DNA from: CAJXVA01 sp963761755
Lineage (GTDB): Bacteria; Myxococcota_A; Polyangia; Nannocystales; Nannocystaceae
Assembly: GCA_963761755.1 (NCBI GenBank)
Contig: CAVXIC010000007.1
Span: 62,001 to 126,000, forward strand
DNA length: 64,000 nucleotides
Reading direction: 5' to 3'
The notes below the pieces were generated by a model. It made no database searches, had not been told where the DNA came from, and saw only the letters and a program-made list of their open reading frames with translations. A program made the position numbers and the translations under genes. Every line of letters starts with the position of its first letter. Positions within the stretch are counted from its first letter, which is position 1. Shown piece by piece: positions 1 to 9,794 of this stretch.

Positions 1-1
1 G

Positions 2-133
2 ACCTTGCCGGGGTCTCGCACCTCGATCCGGACCCTGCGGGCGCGGGCCCACGTCCGGACCGAGGCGTCCGCGGGCGCTGCGGACACACCGCTGGCGAGC
101 CGCCTGCGCAAGCTCAGCCGGCTGCCCAAGTAG
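2..133 (+). CDS. C-terminal fragment of an unknown protein
   Basis: An open frame enters from the left edge and ends at the TAG at 131-133, giving about 43 residues rich in Arg, Ala and Ser and ending SRLPK. Third codon positions are nearly all G or C, as in the genes around it, which is the only support for coding. There is no recognisable motif. It would be convergent with the M14 peptidase gene, whose stop lies 8 bases away. It could also be a chance open frame in GC-rich DNA. Confidence 0.35.
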   Translation, partial: TLPGSRTSIRTLRARAHVRTEASAGAADTPLASRLRKLSRLPK

Positions 134-141
134 GACGCGCT

Positions 142-1056
142 TCAGGCGGACAGCAGGTGGTCGAGCCCCGCGCACACGGCCGCCAGCTGCGCCTCATTGC
201 AGATCGCGTCCGTAGCCTTGGGACTGTCGGGGTAGACCTCGGTGGTCGTCGTGAAGCGCGCCTGGGTGACCCCCGCGCACAGGCCCAGCGCCTTGAAGGG
301 GTAGTGGATGATGCCGGGCCCGGTGACGTCCGCCCCGATGATCTGGCCGTTGGCGTCGGGCGGGGCGATGTGGGTGACCTGCTCGACCGCGGTGATGATC
401 GCCCGCTGAAACGCCGGCTGCGGGTTCTCGCTGTCCGCGACGGTGTAAAATCCGTCGGGGATCAGGCCCGGCTCGAAGGTGGTGCCGTCACGGGCCGCGA
501 GCGCGGGGCGGAACTCCGACTCGTCGCTGTCGGTCGTCTCGTGCAGGTCCATGTGCAGGGCGAAGGGGTGCTTCATCTCGGCCACCAGCCGCATCAGCGC
601 TGCGGACTCCTCGGCCGGCGAGTTGGCGACGAAGGATCGGTTGGGATCGAGCGCCTTCGGGTTCCAGCGGTTGATCACCTCATAGCCCCAGGGGCTGACG
701 CACGGGGCGACGAGCAGGTTGACCCGCCCTGCATAGTCCGTCGCGGCTTGGGCGAGAAACGCCAGGGCTCCCTGCACGCCGCTGGTCTCGTAGCCGTGCA
801 CGCCGCCGGTGATCAGCGCCCACGGTGCCTCGGGGGTGGGCTCTGCGGTCTGCGCCGCATACAGCGGATAGCGGGCGGCGTCGATGCTCAGCGCGCCGTA
901 CTGCAGGAGCCGAAACGCCCCGCCGATCCGCTCGAGGGCAGCGAGGACCTCGTCCTGGTAGCTGCGCTGGACGGTGCGCTCGGACAACCACTGGTCCTTG
1001 TTCGCCTGGGACCAGGGCTGTCCGGGCGTGCCAATGGGATAGAAGCGCTCGCGCAT
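142..1056 (-). CDS. M14-family zinc metallocarboxypeptidase, REP34-like
   Basis: A 304-residue protein with the M14 zinc site: HGYE (His87, Glu90) and a third ligand in HMDLH (His168 or His172). The family DPNR arginine motif is at 137-140 and a likely catalytic glutamate (Glu273) in TTEVYP. The SPWGYE...WNPKALDPNRSF region resembles the REP34-like M14 branch, named from a Francisella secreted carboxypeptidase; that subfamily call is from memory of the motif. It should remove C-terminal residues or a small amide group from peptides. No signal peptide is visible. It lies 33 bases after the ypfJ-like peptidase on the same strand, so the two may be cotranscribed behind vgrG. Confidence 0.85.
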   Translation of the reverse strand: MRERFYPIGTPGQPWSQANKDQWLSERTVQRSYQDEVLAALERIGGAFRLLQYGALSIDAARYPLYAAQTAEPTPEAPWALITGGVHGYETSGVQGALAFLAQAATDYAGRVNLLVAPCVSPWGYEVINRWNPKALDPNRSFVANSPAEESAALMRLVAEMKHPFALHMDLHETTDSDESEFRPALAARDGTTFEPGLIPDGFYTVADSENPQPAFQRAIITAVEQVTHIAPPDANGQIIGADVTGPGIIHYPFKALGLCAGVTQARFTTTTEVYPDSPKATDAICNEAQLAAVCAGLDHLLSA

Positions 1057-1089
1057 GGCATAGTTGTGCCAGAGCGAGGCCCTGCGTGG

Positions 1090-1845
1090 CTACAGGTCTC
1101 GCGCCGAGAACGTGTCGCACGCGTCCATCGAGCCGGTCTCGAACCCGACCTTGAACCACTTCATGCGCTGCTTGGACGAGCCGTGGGTGAAGGTCTCGGG
1201 CCGCACGGCGCCCCCTGCCCCAGCCTGGAGCGCATCGTCCCCGATCGCCTGCGCGGCACCCAGCGCCTCCTGGATGTCCCCCGCCTCGAGGATGTCCCGC
1301 TTCTTGGTGTCGTGCGCCCAGATGCCCGCGTAGCAGTCGGCCTGCAGCTCGACCCGGACGGAGCCGCCCTCGGCCCCTTCGTCGCGGCCCTTGTCGAGGT
1401 TGCCCTGAAGGTTCTGGACGTGGTGTCCGACCTCGTGCGCGATGACGTAGGCCTGCGCGAAGTCCCCCGGAGCGCCGAGCTTGTCCTTGAGCAGCCGATA
1501 GAAGCTCAGGTCGATGTACACGTCCTGGTCCGCCGGGCAGTAGAACGGCCCCGTCGCGCTGCTGGCTCGACCGCAGGCCGACGGGACCGAGTCCGAGAAC
1601 AGCTTGAGGGTCGCGGTCTCGTAGCTCTTGCCGCGCGCGGCGAACTGCTCCGACCACACCCGCTGCGCGTCGTCGAGCACGGTGGAGACCAGGCCGATCA
1701 GCGCCTCGTCCTCGGGCGAGGTCTGGACCTCCCCGCCGCCGCCGCCCCCGAACACGCCCAGCGATCCGCCGCCGCAGAACTTCAAGCCGCCGAAGACCAG
1801 CAGCCCGACCACCGCGCCGCCGATGCCGAACCGGCGAAAGAGCAT
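1090..1845 (-). CDS. Neutral zinc metallopeptidase, YpfJ/KPN_02809 family (5' end frameshifted)
   Basis: The intact frame encodes 251 residues: a membrane segment right after the start (IGGAVVGLLVFGG), a Gly/Pro linker, then a periplasmic domain with HEVGHH (zinc ligands His137 and His141, catalytic Glu138) and YIDLSFY before it, as in PF04228 peptidases. The family normally opens with a short cytoplasmic tail of the type MxxxxxxxSxNVEDRRG. Such a tail (MKYDSDYRSSNVQDLRGSG) is present from an ATG at 1944-1946 but in another frame, ending at a TAG at 1872-1874. One base appears to be missing in the G-rich tract between. The ATG at 1845 may serve as start if the shift is real. It is 52 bases downstream of vgrG if counted from the upstream ATG. 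Confidence 0.85.
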   Translation of the reverse strand: MLFRRFGIGGAVVGLLVFGGLKFCGGGSLGVFGGGGGGEVQTSPEDEALIGLVSTVLDDAQRVWSEQFAARGKSYETATLKLFSDSVPSACGRASSATGPFYCPADQDVYIDLSFYRLLKDKLGAPGDFAQAYVIAHEVGHHVQNLQGNLDKGRDEGAEGGSVRVELQADCYAGIWAHDTKKRDILEAGDIQEALGAAQAIGDDALQAGAGGAVRPETFTHGSSKQRMKWFKVGFETGSMDACDTFSARDL

Positions 1846-1998
1846 CGCGATCAGACCGGCTCCGCCGCCGCCTAGGCCGCCGCACCACCCCCGCTCCCGC
1901 GAAGGTCCTGCACGTTGCTGCTGCGATAGTCCGAGTCGTACTTCATCGCTGAATCTCGGGCCGGAGTCTAACCCGGTCCCGCAGCGACGTCGTGGCCG

Positions 1999-4287
1999 TT
2001 AGTTCGCCTTGACCTTGGACCCCTTGAGGATGACGTCCCCGGAGCCCTTGACCTGGATCTTCTTGCCCTTGATCAGGATGTCGCCGCTCTTCTTGAGCGC
2101 GATCGAGGCCTTGCCGCACTTGAAGGCGATCTGCGTCTTCACGTCGAAGGTCAGCTTCTTCTCCCCCTTGAGCACGTAGTCGTCCTTGGCCGTGATCGAC
2201 GTCTTCTTGGCGGCGGTGATCGTCATCGCGTCTCCGGCGTCGATCGTCATCTTCTTCTGCGCCTTGATCGTGATGTCCTTGGCGCATTGGAACTTGCCGG
2301 ACAGACCCGCGGTCACCGAGAACGCGCCCACCGCGGTGATGCTGCGGCTCGCGCCGGTCTTCTCCGAGTACATCCCGCCCACGGTGACCGACTTCGCGGC
2401 GCCGACGACCTCGTCGGCCTTGAGCAAGACGGTGACCTTGCTGGTGGTCGAGATGGTCTGCTCCCGCTTGCCCGAGATGGTCTCGGTCACGTCCGCCGCG
2501 ATCGTGATGGATTGGTTCGCGTTGCAGGTGTACGAGGCGTCCTGGACCACCGTGATCGACTCGGTGCCGTTGATCGTCTCGGTGTGGTTGCCCGTGATGT
2601 CGATCGTCTTGTTGCCACCGACGGTCTCGGATTGGTCGACGTCCACCGTCTTGGTCCGGTTGTTGGCGACGGACAAGGTGTCGTCGGCCCCGATGGTCGT
2701 GGTCCGGCAGTTGAGCACCGTGTTGTTCCAGTCCTTCTGGGCGTGAAGGTTGATCTCCTCGGCGCCCGCGGCGTCCTCGAACCGGAACTGGTTGTAGCCG
2801 CCCCCTCCCGGCGAGCTGTTGCTCTTCCAGCCGCTTTGGGTCTTGTTGTCCGGCACCGAGAACGGGTAGCTGTTGTCACCGTTGTAGACGCAGCCGGTCA
2901 CCAGCGGTCGGTCGGGGTTGCCCTCGAGGAACTGCACCACCACCTCCATCCCCACCCGCGGGATGAACTGCGCACCCCAGGCCGGCCCTGCCCAGCTCTG
3001 CGCCACCCGCACCCAGCACGAGGAGGTGTCGTCGAAGGTCATCTCCTCCTCCCAGTGGAACTGCACCATGATCCGGCCGTGCGCGTCGGTGTGAATCTCT
3101 TCGCCGGCCGGGCCGCACACGGTGGCCGTTTGTGGCCCTCGAATGCGCGGCTTGGGTGTGCGCTGCAGCGGGCGCACCGGGACCTCCAGCGGCTGGACCT
3201 CGAAGCGGTTGCGGTACCGCCCCTCCTCCCCGCCCGAGGTGCCGCCGACCACGACCTCGGGGGCTTGGCCGACGTGCACCACCCGCGTGAGCACGTACTG
3301 CACCTCGAGGTCCTCCTTGTGATGCCGCTCCAGCTCGAACACCCGGCCCGCCCGCATCACGTGCGCGTTGCCGTCGCCGCGGACCGTGCTGGCCCGAGCC
3401 TGCGCCGCCTGCAGCGAGTCCAGCGCCCGGTCGGTCACGTCGTCGCTCACGTAGCGCCGCCGCATCGCGTCGTACAGCCGGCGGGTGTACCCGGCCTCGT
3501 CGTAGGCCAGATCCGCGGTCGCCGTCAGCGGCTGGGTCGGCACCTCGAAGTCGTAGTCCTGGCGCAGCAGGCTGGTGGGCACCAGTGCAATCTTCTGCTC
3601 GAAGGCCTGGACCGACAGCAGGTCGGCGGTGTCGGGCCGCTGCGTGATCATCGGAAACACCGCGGTGCCATCGATGTTGAGCGCCTCGGTGAGGTCGGCG
3701 TTGTCATGGACGAGCACCATCGACTCGACCTCGCCATCGTGGGTGAAGATGTACGAGATGCCCTCCTCCTCGAGCAGTCGGCTGACGAAGTCGAAGTCGC
3801 TCTCGCCATACTGCACGCAGTAGTCGCGCACGCCGGTGCCGCGCGACTCGGTGCCCTTGTCCAGCTCGCGCCCGTAGGGCCCCAGGAACCCCTCGAGCAC
3901 CTCGGACACGATGTCGAGCACGCTCATCTCTTGAAACATGCGGTGCTGCGTGTTCTGCCGGGCCAGCGCGAACGCCGGCGCGAGGCGCAGCCGCACCATC
4001 AGCTGGTCTTCGGTCCGGCCGATGAAGTCGACCTCGACCACGATGCCGTGCAGGAACTCGGGCTCCCCCCCCAGGCGCGCCCACTCGACCGTCGCGCTCT
4101 GGCCCAAGAAGGTGTTGGTCGACGCCTCGAGATCACCGCTGACCAGATCGACCGTCGCGTCATAGGGCCGGCTGACCGACTCCTCGAGGTAGAAGCGATA
4201 CACGCTCCACGAACCCGCGGCCGGCCCGTCATCACAAACAAACGTGTAGTCGATCTGGGGGAGTTCGGAGCCTGACACCGCTCTCAT
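1999..4287 (-). CDS. vgrG: Type VI secretion system tip protein VgrG
   Basis: About 762 residues. The N-terminal half is a gp27-like phage-baseplate fold: DYCVQYGESDFDFVSRLLEEEG is the standard VgrG signature. It is followed by the gp5 OB-fold region (HGRIMVQFHWEE, WVRVAQSWAG, GMEVVVQFLEGNPDRPLVTG). The C-terminal third is a repetitive beta-helix needle (NKTIDITGNHTETINGTES and Lys-rich repeats such as GDILIKGKKIQVKG). The start at ATG 4287 (MRAVSGSELPQIDYTF) is chosen because the frame remains open for 140 more codons upstream with no VgrG similarity. No effector domain is fused to the C-terminus. No other T6SS gene is present, so this is an orphan vgrG, possibly carrying cargo encoded beside it. 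Confidence 0.95.
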   Translation of the reverse strand: MRAVSGSELPQIDYTFVCDDGPAAGSWSVYRFYLEESVSRPYDATVDLVSGDLEASTNTFLGQSATVEWARLGGEPEFLHGIVVEVDFIGRTEDQLMVRLRLAPAFALARQNTQHRMFQEMSVLDIVSEVLEGFLGPYGRELDKGTESRGTGVRDYCVQYGESDFDFVSRLLEEEGISYIFTHDGEVESMVLVHDNADLTEALNIDGTAVFPMITQRPDTADLLSVQAFEQKIALVPTSLLRQDYDFEVPTQPLTATADLAYDEAGYTRRLYDAMRRRYVSDDVTDRALDSLQAAQARASTVRGDGNAHVMRAGRVFELERHHKEDLEVQYVLTRVVHVGQAPEVVVGGTSGGEEGRYRNRFEVQPLEVPVRPLQRTPKPRIRGPQTATVCGPAGEEIHTDAHGRIMVQFHWEEEMTFDDTSSCWVRVAQSWAGPAWGAQFIPRVGMEVVVQFLEGNPDRPLVTGCVYNGDNSYPFSVPDNKTQSGWKSNSSPGGGGYNQFRFEDAAGAEEINLHAQKDWNNTVLNCRTTTIGADDTLSVANNRTKTVDVDQSETVGGNKTIDITGNHTETINGTESITVVQDASYTCNANQSITIAADVTETISGKREQTISTTSKVTVLLKADEVVGAAKSVTVGGMYSEKTGASRSITAVGAFSVTAGLSGKFQCAKDITIKAQKKMTIDAGDAMTITAAKKTSITAKDDYVLKGEKKLTFDVKTQIAFKCGKASIALKKSGDILIKGKKIQVKGSGDVILKGSKVKAN

Positions 4288-4402
4288 AGTCCCCGACCGC
4301 GACCGCCGCGCCAAGGTCGGAGCGGTCTCATCGCGAACTCGGGCTCCCCCCGCCACGTCGGTTATTTGGAGCGATCCCTGGCCCGTGCGACCCAAACCTA
4401 CG

Positions 4403-5282
4403 GTGGCACGCACGAAGACCTCCCGATACCGGCCCGTCAAGCGGCCCAAGATTGCGACGCTCTTCTGCGCGGAGACCCTCCGGGCGCCCGCCTGCGTGGT
4501 CCTCGACGCCCTCGCCGTCCGCGGCTGGTCCGCGCAGCTGCAGACCGGGGACGCCGCTCGCGAGGCGCTCAAGCGCTTCCGGGATCCCAACGCTGGCCTG
4601 CGCGTGCTGTGCCTGGGCGAACCCCTGGACCGGGACACCATGCAGGCCCTGCGCAAAGCGCTCGATCCGCTGGGCCGCGGTGATCTGCTCATCGTGGACT
4701 TCTTCACACCCCGTGCCGTCGTGGAGTCGATCCTTCGCTTCTCCGGCTATCGGGTCGGCGCCCGTCGGCGGACCCGACAGCGCCGCACCACCCGTTCGTA
4801 CCTCGCGCACCCCACCTTGATCGAGAACACGATCGACGTCGGCTACTGGTCCCGCTACGGCATGTCCGCGGCCGCGGCCGGCGTGGCGATCCTCGGGGGC
4901 ATGTCCGCGTTTTGGGCCTCGTCGGCGGGCCCCAGCGTGCCCCCGGCGGTGCACAGCGCGCAGGCCTCGGTGGGCCCACGGGGCCGCCCCTCGCTCGCCG
5001 CTGGTCGACCCGGTCGCGCTCTCGGCCACCGCGGCGCTGGAGATCTCCGGCGCCTCGATGCCGCCTCCCCGAACGGTCTCGGCACCCGAATCCGCGCTGA
5101 TCGAGCCCATCCCCGAGGAGCCGGCCGCGTTCCTCGAGGAGGTTCCACTCGAGCTGCCGGTGCGGATCACGCCGGCCGTGGAGCGCGCCGTCCCGAGTCG
5201 TGCCCTGGCGCGGGGTGGCGCGCCGGATCTGCTCGGTCCTCCCTCCATGGCACCGCTCGACCCGTTCCCGCCGGTCCCCTGA
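4403..5282 (+). pseudogene. Unknown membrane protein gene with an apparent frameshift
   Basis: The first part (4403 to about 4980) reads MARTKTSRYRPVKRPKIATLFCAE and has a 100-residue alpha/beta-like domain, a basic stretch (GARRRTRQRRTTRS) and one likely membrane segment (GMSAAAAGVAILGGMSAFW). From about 4980 the G/C-ending codon pattern moves to another frame, which reads SPLVDPVALSATAALE... and then a Pro/Glu-rich tail ending DPFPPVP at 5282. Joining them requires skipping one base near the GGGG run at 4980-4983. The original frame continues to 5314 but with poor codon usage. A GTG at 4385 is an alternative start. It diverges from vgrG; function unknown. Confidence 0.55.
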
Positions 5283-5326
5283 GCACTTGTTCGCGCTGCG
5301 CGGGTGACCGATAGTGGCGGCCTCGG

Positions 5327-6034
5327 ATGCGCCGCGGACTTGCCAGGATCACCGCCGTCGCCGTCTGGGCACTCGTGGGTGCCTGCGACGACGCGGCCGT
5401 GCAGCTGCCGACGGACGCCGCGTATCCGATCCGTCCCTCGGCTGCCGTCCCCGCGCCCCGAGCCCAACCGCCGGCGACCCCGGCCCCGGACGCCACGCCT
5501 GCCGAGGATCCGGTGCCCGAGCCGCTCCCGGATGCGGACGCCGATCCCGACGTGCGCCGAGCCTCCCGCAGCTACATCAAGCGGACCGTACAGCCGATGC
5601 TCCACGGCGCCCCGCTGGCGCACGGGGTCTACCGAGCGCTCTTCGGGCCCTCGGCCCGCACCGGCGCGCCCACGGCTCTCGTGCTCACGCGCGCCGAGCA
5701 GCGGCTGGCCGGCTTCGCGCTCAGCGAAGGGGAGCGCTTCGCGCTGCCGCCCCTGCACGATGGCTCGGTCCTCGATCGGGTCGCTGCGGTCGTGTTCCGC
5801 GACCTCGACGACGATCCCGACCGCGAGGTGCTGCTGCTGGTCGCCTACCGCGACGAGGACGACCCGCAGGGCAGTCCCTACTTCTCGAATGTCGTGCTGG
5901 ACTGGAACGCCACCACGGCTCAGTTCGAACGCCTCGAGCAGATCGAAGGGGAGATCGAGGCGATGCAGACGGCGGGCGAAGTGCTCGCCCACCTCCGCTC
6001 GATGGGCGTGCTCGCTACTCGGCCGGCTCGATGA
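5327..6034 (+). CDS. Hypothetical lipoprotein
   Basis: 235 residues with a lipoprotein signal peptide ending LVGAC (lipidated Cys20), a Pro/Ala-rich linker to about residue 75 and a globular domain of about 150 residues without a motif I recognise. That domain contains VVFRDLDDDPDREVLLLVAY, an acidic segment resembling FG-GAP-like calcium loops, but this is too little to assign a family. It starts 44 bases after the frameshifted gene on the same strand. Its 3' end overlaps the convergent cyclophilin gene by 20 bases. Confidence 0.75.
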   Translation: MRRGLARITAVAVWALVGACDDAAVQLPTDAAYPIRPSAAVPAPRAQPPATPAPDATPAEDPVPEPLPDADADPDVRRASRSYIKRTVQPMLHGAPLAHGVYRALFGPSARTGAPTALVLTRAEQRLAGFALSEGERFALPPLHDGSVLDRVAAVVFRDLDDDPDREVLLLVAYRDEDDPQGSPYFSNVVLDWNATTAQFERLEQIEGEIEAMQTAGEVLAHLRSMGVLATRPAR

Positions 6035-6800
6035 TCGACGCGGACTTGATGTAGTCGAGCTCGGGGAAGTCCTTCTTCAGGTACGCGTTGCCCTCGCTCT
6101 GGATGCGTCCCTGCGACGGTCCGCGGCCGGAGGGCGCCCCCTCGCCGTATCCCTTGTAGAGGCTGTCGACGACATCCATGCCCTCGACCACCTCCCCGAA
6201 GGGAGAGAAGCCCATGCCGTCGAGGTTGGCGTTGTCCTTGTAGTTGATGAAGATCTGGGTGGTCCGGCTGTTGGGGGCCGACTGTTTGGCGAAGGTCACC
6301 ATGCCGCGCTTGTTGCTGCCCTTGACCGGATCATCGTCGATCTGCGCTTGGCGCCACGCGCGGTTGACCGAGGGCTCGCCGTGCAGGCCGAACTGGACCA
6401 TGAACCCGTCGATGGCGCGAAAGAACGCCGTATCGCCGAAGTACCCGATCTTGACCAGGTTGTAGAAGCGGTCCGCGCCCTGCGGGGACTTGCTGCGATC
6501 GACGGCGACGACGAACGCGCCCTTGGTGGTCTCGAACTTGGCCTTGAAGGCGTCGGGCGCCTGCGCGGTCGCCTTGGAGGGATCGAGCAGCACCGGATCG
6601 ATGGCCGCCTCGCCCTCGGGCGCCTTCGCCTCGGCGTCGTCGGGCTTTTCGGCAGCCGCCGGCTTGGGGTCCGCGGCCTTGTCGGCACCGTCCTTCTCGG
6701 CCCCGGCGGCGGCGCTGTCGGCCGCGGCAGGCTTCGTGTCGGTGGACTTCGAGTCGCAGGCGGTCAGCGCCATCACTACGATGAGAGCGAATCGGGTCAT
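6015..6800 (-). CDS. Cyclophilin-type peptidyl-prolyl isomerase lipoprotein
   Basis: 261 residues. The N-terminus (MTRFALIVVMALTAC) is a lipoprotein signal with lipidated Cys15; an Ala/Lys/Asp-rich linker runs to about residue 85. The rest is a cyclophilin domain: FETTKGAFVVAV, FYNLVKIGYFGDTAFFRAIDG, FMVQFG, RGMVTFAK, QIFINYKDNANLDGMGFSPFGEVV. The key residues of the FFR and QIFIN segments are present, so activity is plausible; the usual FH(R)VI is FFRAI here. It should speed proline isomerisation in proteins of the cell envelope. An ATG 18 bases upstream (6818) is less likely because it lengthens the n-region of the signal peptide. Confidence 0.9.
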   Translation of the reverse strand: MTRFALIVVMALTACDSKSTDTKPAAADSAAAGAEKDGADKAADPKPAAAEKPDDAEAKAPEGEAAIDPVLLDPSKATAQAPDAFKAKFETTKGAFVVAVDRSKSPQGADRFYNLVKIGYFGDTAFFRAIDGFMVQFGLHGEPSVNRAWRQAQIDDDPVKGSNKRGMVTFAKQSAPNSRTTQIFINYKDNANLDGMGFSPFGEVVEGMDVVDSLYKGYGEGAPSGRGPSQGRIQSEGNAYLKKDFPELDYIKSASIIEPAE

Positions 6801-6844
6801 CGGGCGGCGATATACCACGCGGCGAGCTGATAGCCTCGCGCTCC

Positions 6845-7150
6845 ATGGACGTCGAGCAGCTGGTCTTGCGAGTGGTGCGCGGCGCGGTGGCCCGCTTCAA
6901 GTACCGCCTGCCGATCCGAACCGCGGCGGTCGGATCCAACGGGGCGGTCCTGTTCACCACCTTCACCTCGGCCCCGATCACTGCGGCCCGCGGGTCGCTC
7001 ACCCAGACCCACGTCACCGGGGAGATCCCCGAGGAGGGGTTTCAGGCGCCCGTCCACATCATGGTCACCGACGCGACCGGGCGGGCCACCCTGGCGATGT
7101 TCAGGGGTGCGGGCGAACCGTTGTTCCACGAAGACCTTCCACGCGCGTAG
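6845..7150 (+). CDS. Small hypothetical protein
   Basis: 101 residues, soluble, with no signal peptide or known motif. The sequence looks like a compact beta-rich domain (AAVGSNGAVLFTTFTSAPI, APVHIMVTDATGRATLAMF). G/C at third positions supports coding. It starts 44 bases from the divergent cyclophilin gene, so the two may share a promoter region. Confidence 0.6.
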   Translation: MDVEQLVLRVVRGAVARFKYRLPIRTAAVGSNGAVLFTTFTSAPITAARGSLTQTHVTGEIPEEGFQAPVHIMVTDATGRATLAMFRGAGEPLFHEDLPRA

Positions 7151-7306
7151 TCCTGGCGCGAGGATTCGGTTCAAGAACCGCCACCCAAGGGCCCGGGATC
7201 TCGACGCATCTCGAGGAGAGGTCGCACCGTCGATCCCGATGCGACCCGCGGTGTGCCTGCGCGTTTCTTGGAGCGGTCGAACACATCGTCCTACAGGTCG
7301 ACAGCG

Positions 7307-7765
7307 ATGCTCAGACGACGATCCACCCGGCTCAGACGATCCACGGGATTCGCCCTCCTCGCTCTGTCCACGGCCGTCGGCTGCGCGGTCGGTGAGATCG
7401 ACGACGGGCCGGCCTTCGAGCTGGGCGAGTTCGTCCGGGACACGCCCGTGCACGGCGAGCTCTTCATCGAAGTGGTCGATGTGGAGGGCAACCCGGTGCA
7501 GGCAGAAGAGGTCACGATCGCGGTCGATGGCGGCGCGTCGACGAAGGCCAGCTGCATGGAGCAGGCCGAGGGCGCCTGCATGGTCTGGACGGCCGAGTTT
7601 GCGGCCCTGGACCGGGTGACGGCCTGGACAAGCGTGTGTGGCCACCGCTTCGGCGCCCCGATGAGCTTCGGCCCGGAGATCGACGAGGCGCAGCGGATGG
7701 AGGCGGGTGTGACCATTGTCGCGGTCCGCGGCCTGTGCACTGGATCCAAGCCCACCGTGCCCTGA
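7307..7765 (+). CDS. Hypothetical lipoprotein
   Basis: 152 residues from the ATG at 7307: a basic n-region (MLRRRSTRLRR), a hydrophobic core and a lipobox ending VGC (lipidated Cys26). The mature part begins with an acidic stretch followed by HGELFIEVVDVEGNPVQAEEVTIAVDG, which reads like a carboxypeptidase-regulatory or Ig-like beta-sandwich strand pair, and has four further cysteines. The frame is open back to 7253, but those residues would sit in front of the signal peptide. No family assigned. Confidence 0.7.
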   Translation: MLRRRSTRLRRSTGFALLALSTAVGCAVGEIDDGPAFELGEFVRDTPVHGELFIEVVDVEGNPVQAEEVTIAVDGGASTKASCMEQAEGACMVWTAEFAALDRVTAWTSVCGHRFGAPMSFGPEIDEAQRMEAGVTIVAVRGLCTGSKPTVP

Positions 7766-8021
7766 CATGCATGTCACGCGACACGATGCCGCATTCGCCC
7801 CAGGAGCGGCCCGGAGTTGGACAACTCTGGCCTTGCCCACGGCCCGAAGACGGCTAGAGTCTCAGCTCGTGCAGGGGGCGCCGTTCGATCAACAGATCTT
7901 GTTCAATGTTGGACAAGGTTTGTTGCACCTTGGCAAATCTCGGTCAGCGTAGGCGCACAGCCAACGTCGAGTCCCTGACAGGGCGATCGAACGACTCCCA
8001 ATCCACCGAGGACTATTCCTG
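7766..8021 (+). promoter_or_regulatory. Intergenic control region upstream of the DUF4397 lipoprotein
   Basis: This 256-base gap is visibly less GC-rich than its surroundings. It holds GTTGGACAA twice: in a perfect 6-bp-arm palindrome GAGTTG-GA-CAACTC at 7814-7827, and in a near-palindrome TTGTTCAA-TG-TTGGACAA (7 of 8 pairs) at 7899-7916. TTGCCC at 7833-7838 and TAGAGT at 7855-7860, 16 bases apart, could be a weak sigma-70 promoter between them. The start codon is preceded by GAGGA. The pairing suggests an operator, but no binding protein is identifiable. Confidence 0.35.
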
Positions 8022-9632
<1,611 letters not shown>

Positions 9633-9664
9633 TCAGCACTCTTCGGGGTTTAGGTAAGAATATA

Positions 9665-9698
9665 GAAAGGGAGGTTGGCTTCGGCCAACCTCCCTTTC
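9665..9698 (+). terminator. Hairpin terminator with TTCG loop
   Basis: A perfect 15-bp stem GAAAGGGAGGTTGGC (9665-9679) with a TTCG tetraloop (9680-9683) and its exact complement (9684-9698) lies 32 bases after the DUF4397 gene stop. The upstream side is AT-rich; a T-tract is short (TTTCTC lies within and after the arm). UUCG-capped stems are unusually stable in RNA. Confidence 0.85.
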
Positions 9699-9794
9699 TC
9701 AGTGCCTCGCGCTGGGGTGTATGCGCCCGTTGCGAGCGCCAGCACGGTACGCGTTCACGTTCTCCTGCTCTCGAATTGCGGCTACCCTCAGCGC

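Noticed and set aside
157..1875. Long plus-strand open frame opposite the two metallopeptidases
   Set aside because: It is the GC-rich antisense of two well-supported zinc peptidase genes; its product is Arg/Gly/Val-rich with no motif.
2287..4275. 662-codon plus-strand open frame opposite vgrG
   Set aside because: Antisense shadow of VgrG; His/Arg/Val-rich translation typical of reversed GC-rich codons.
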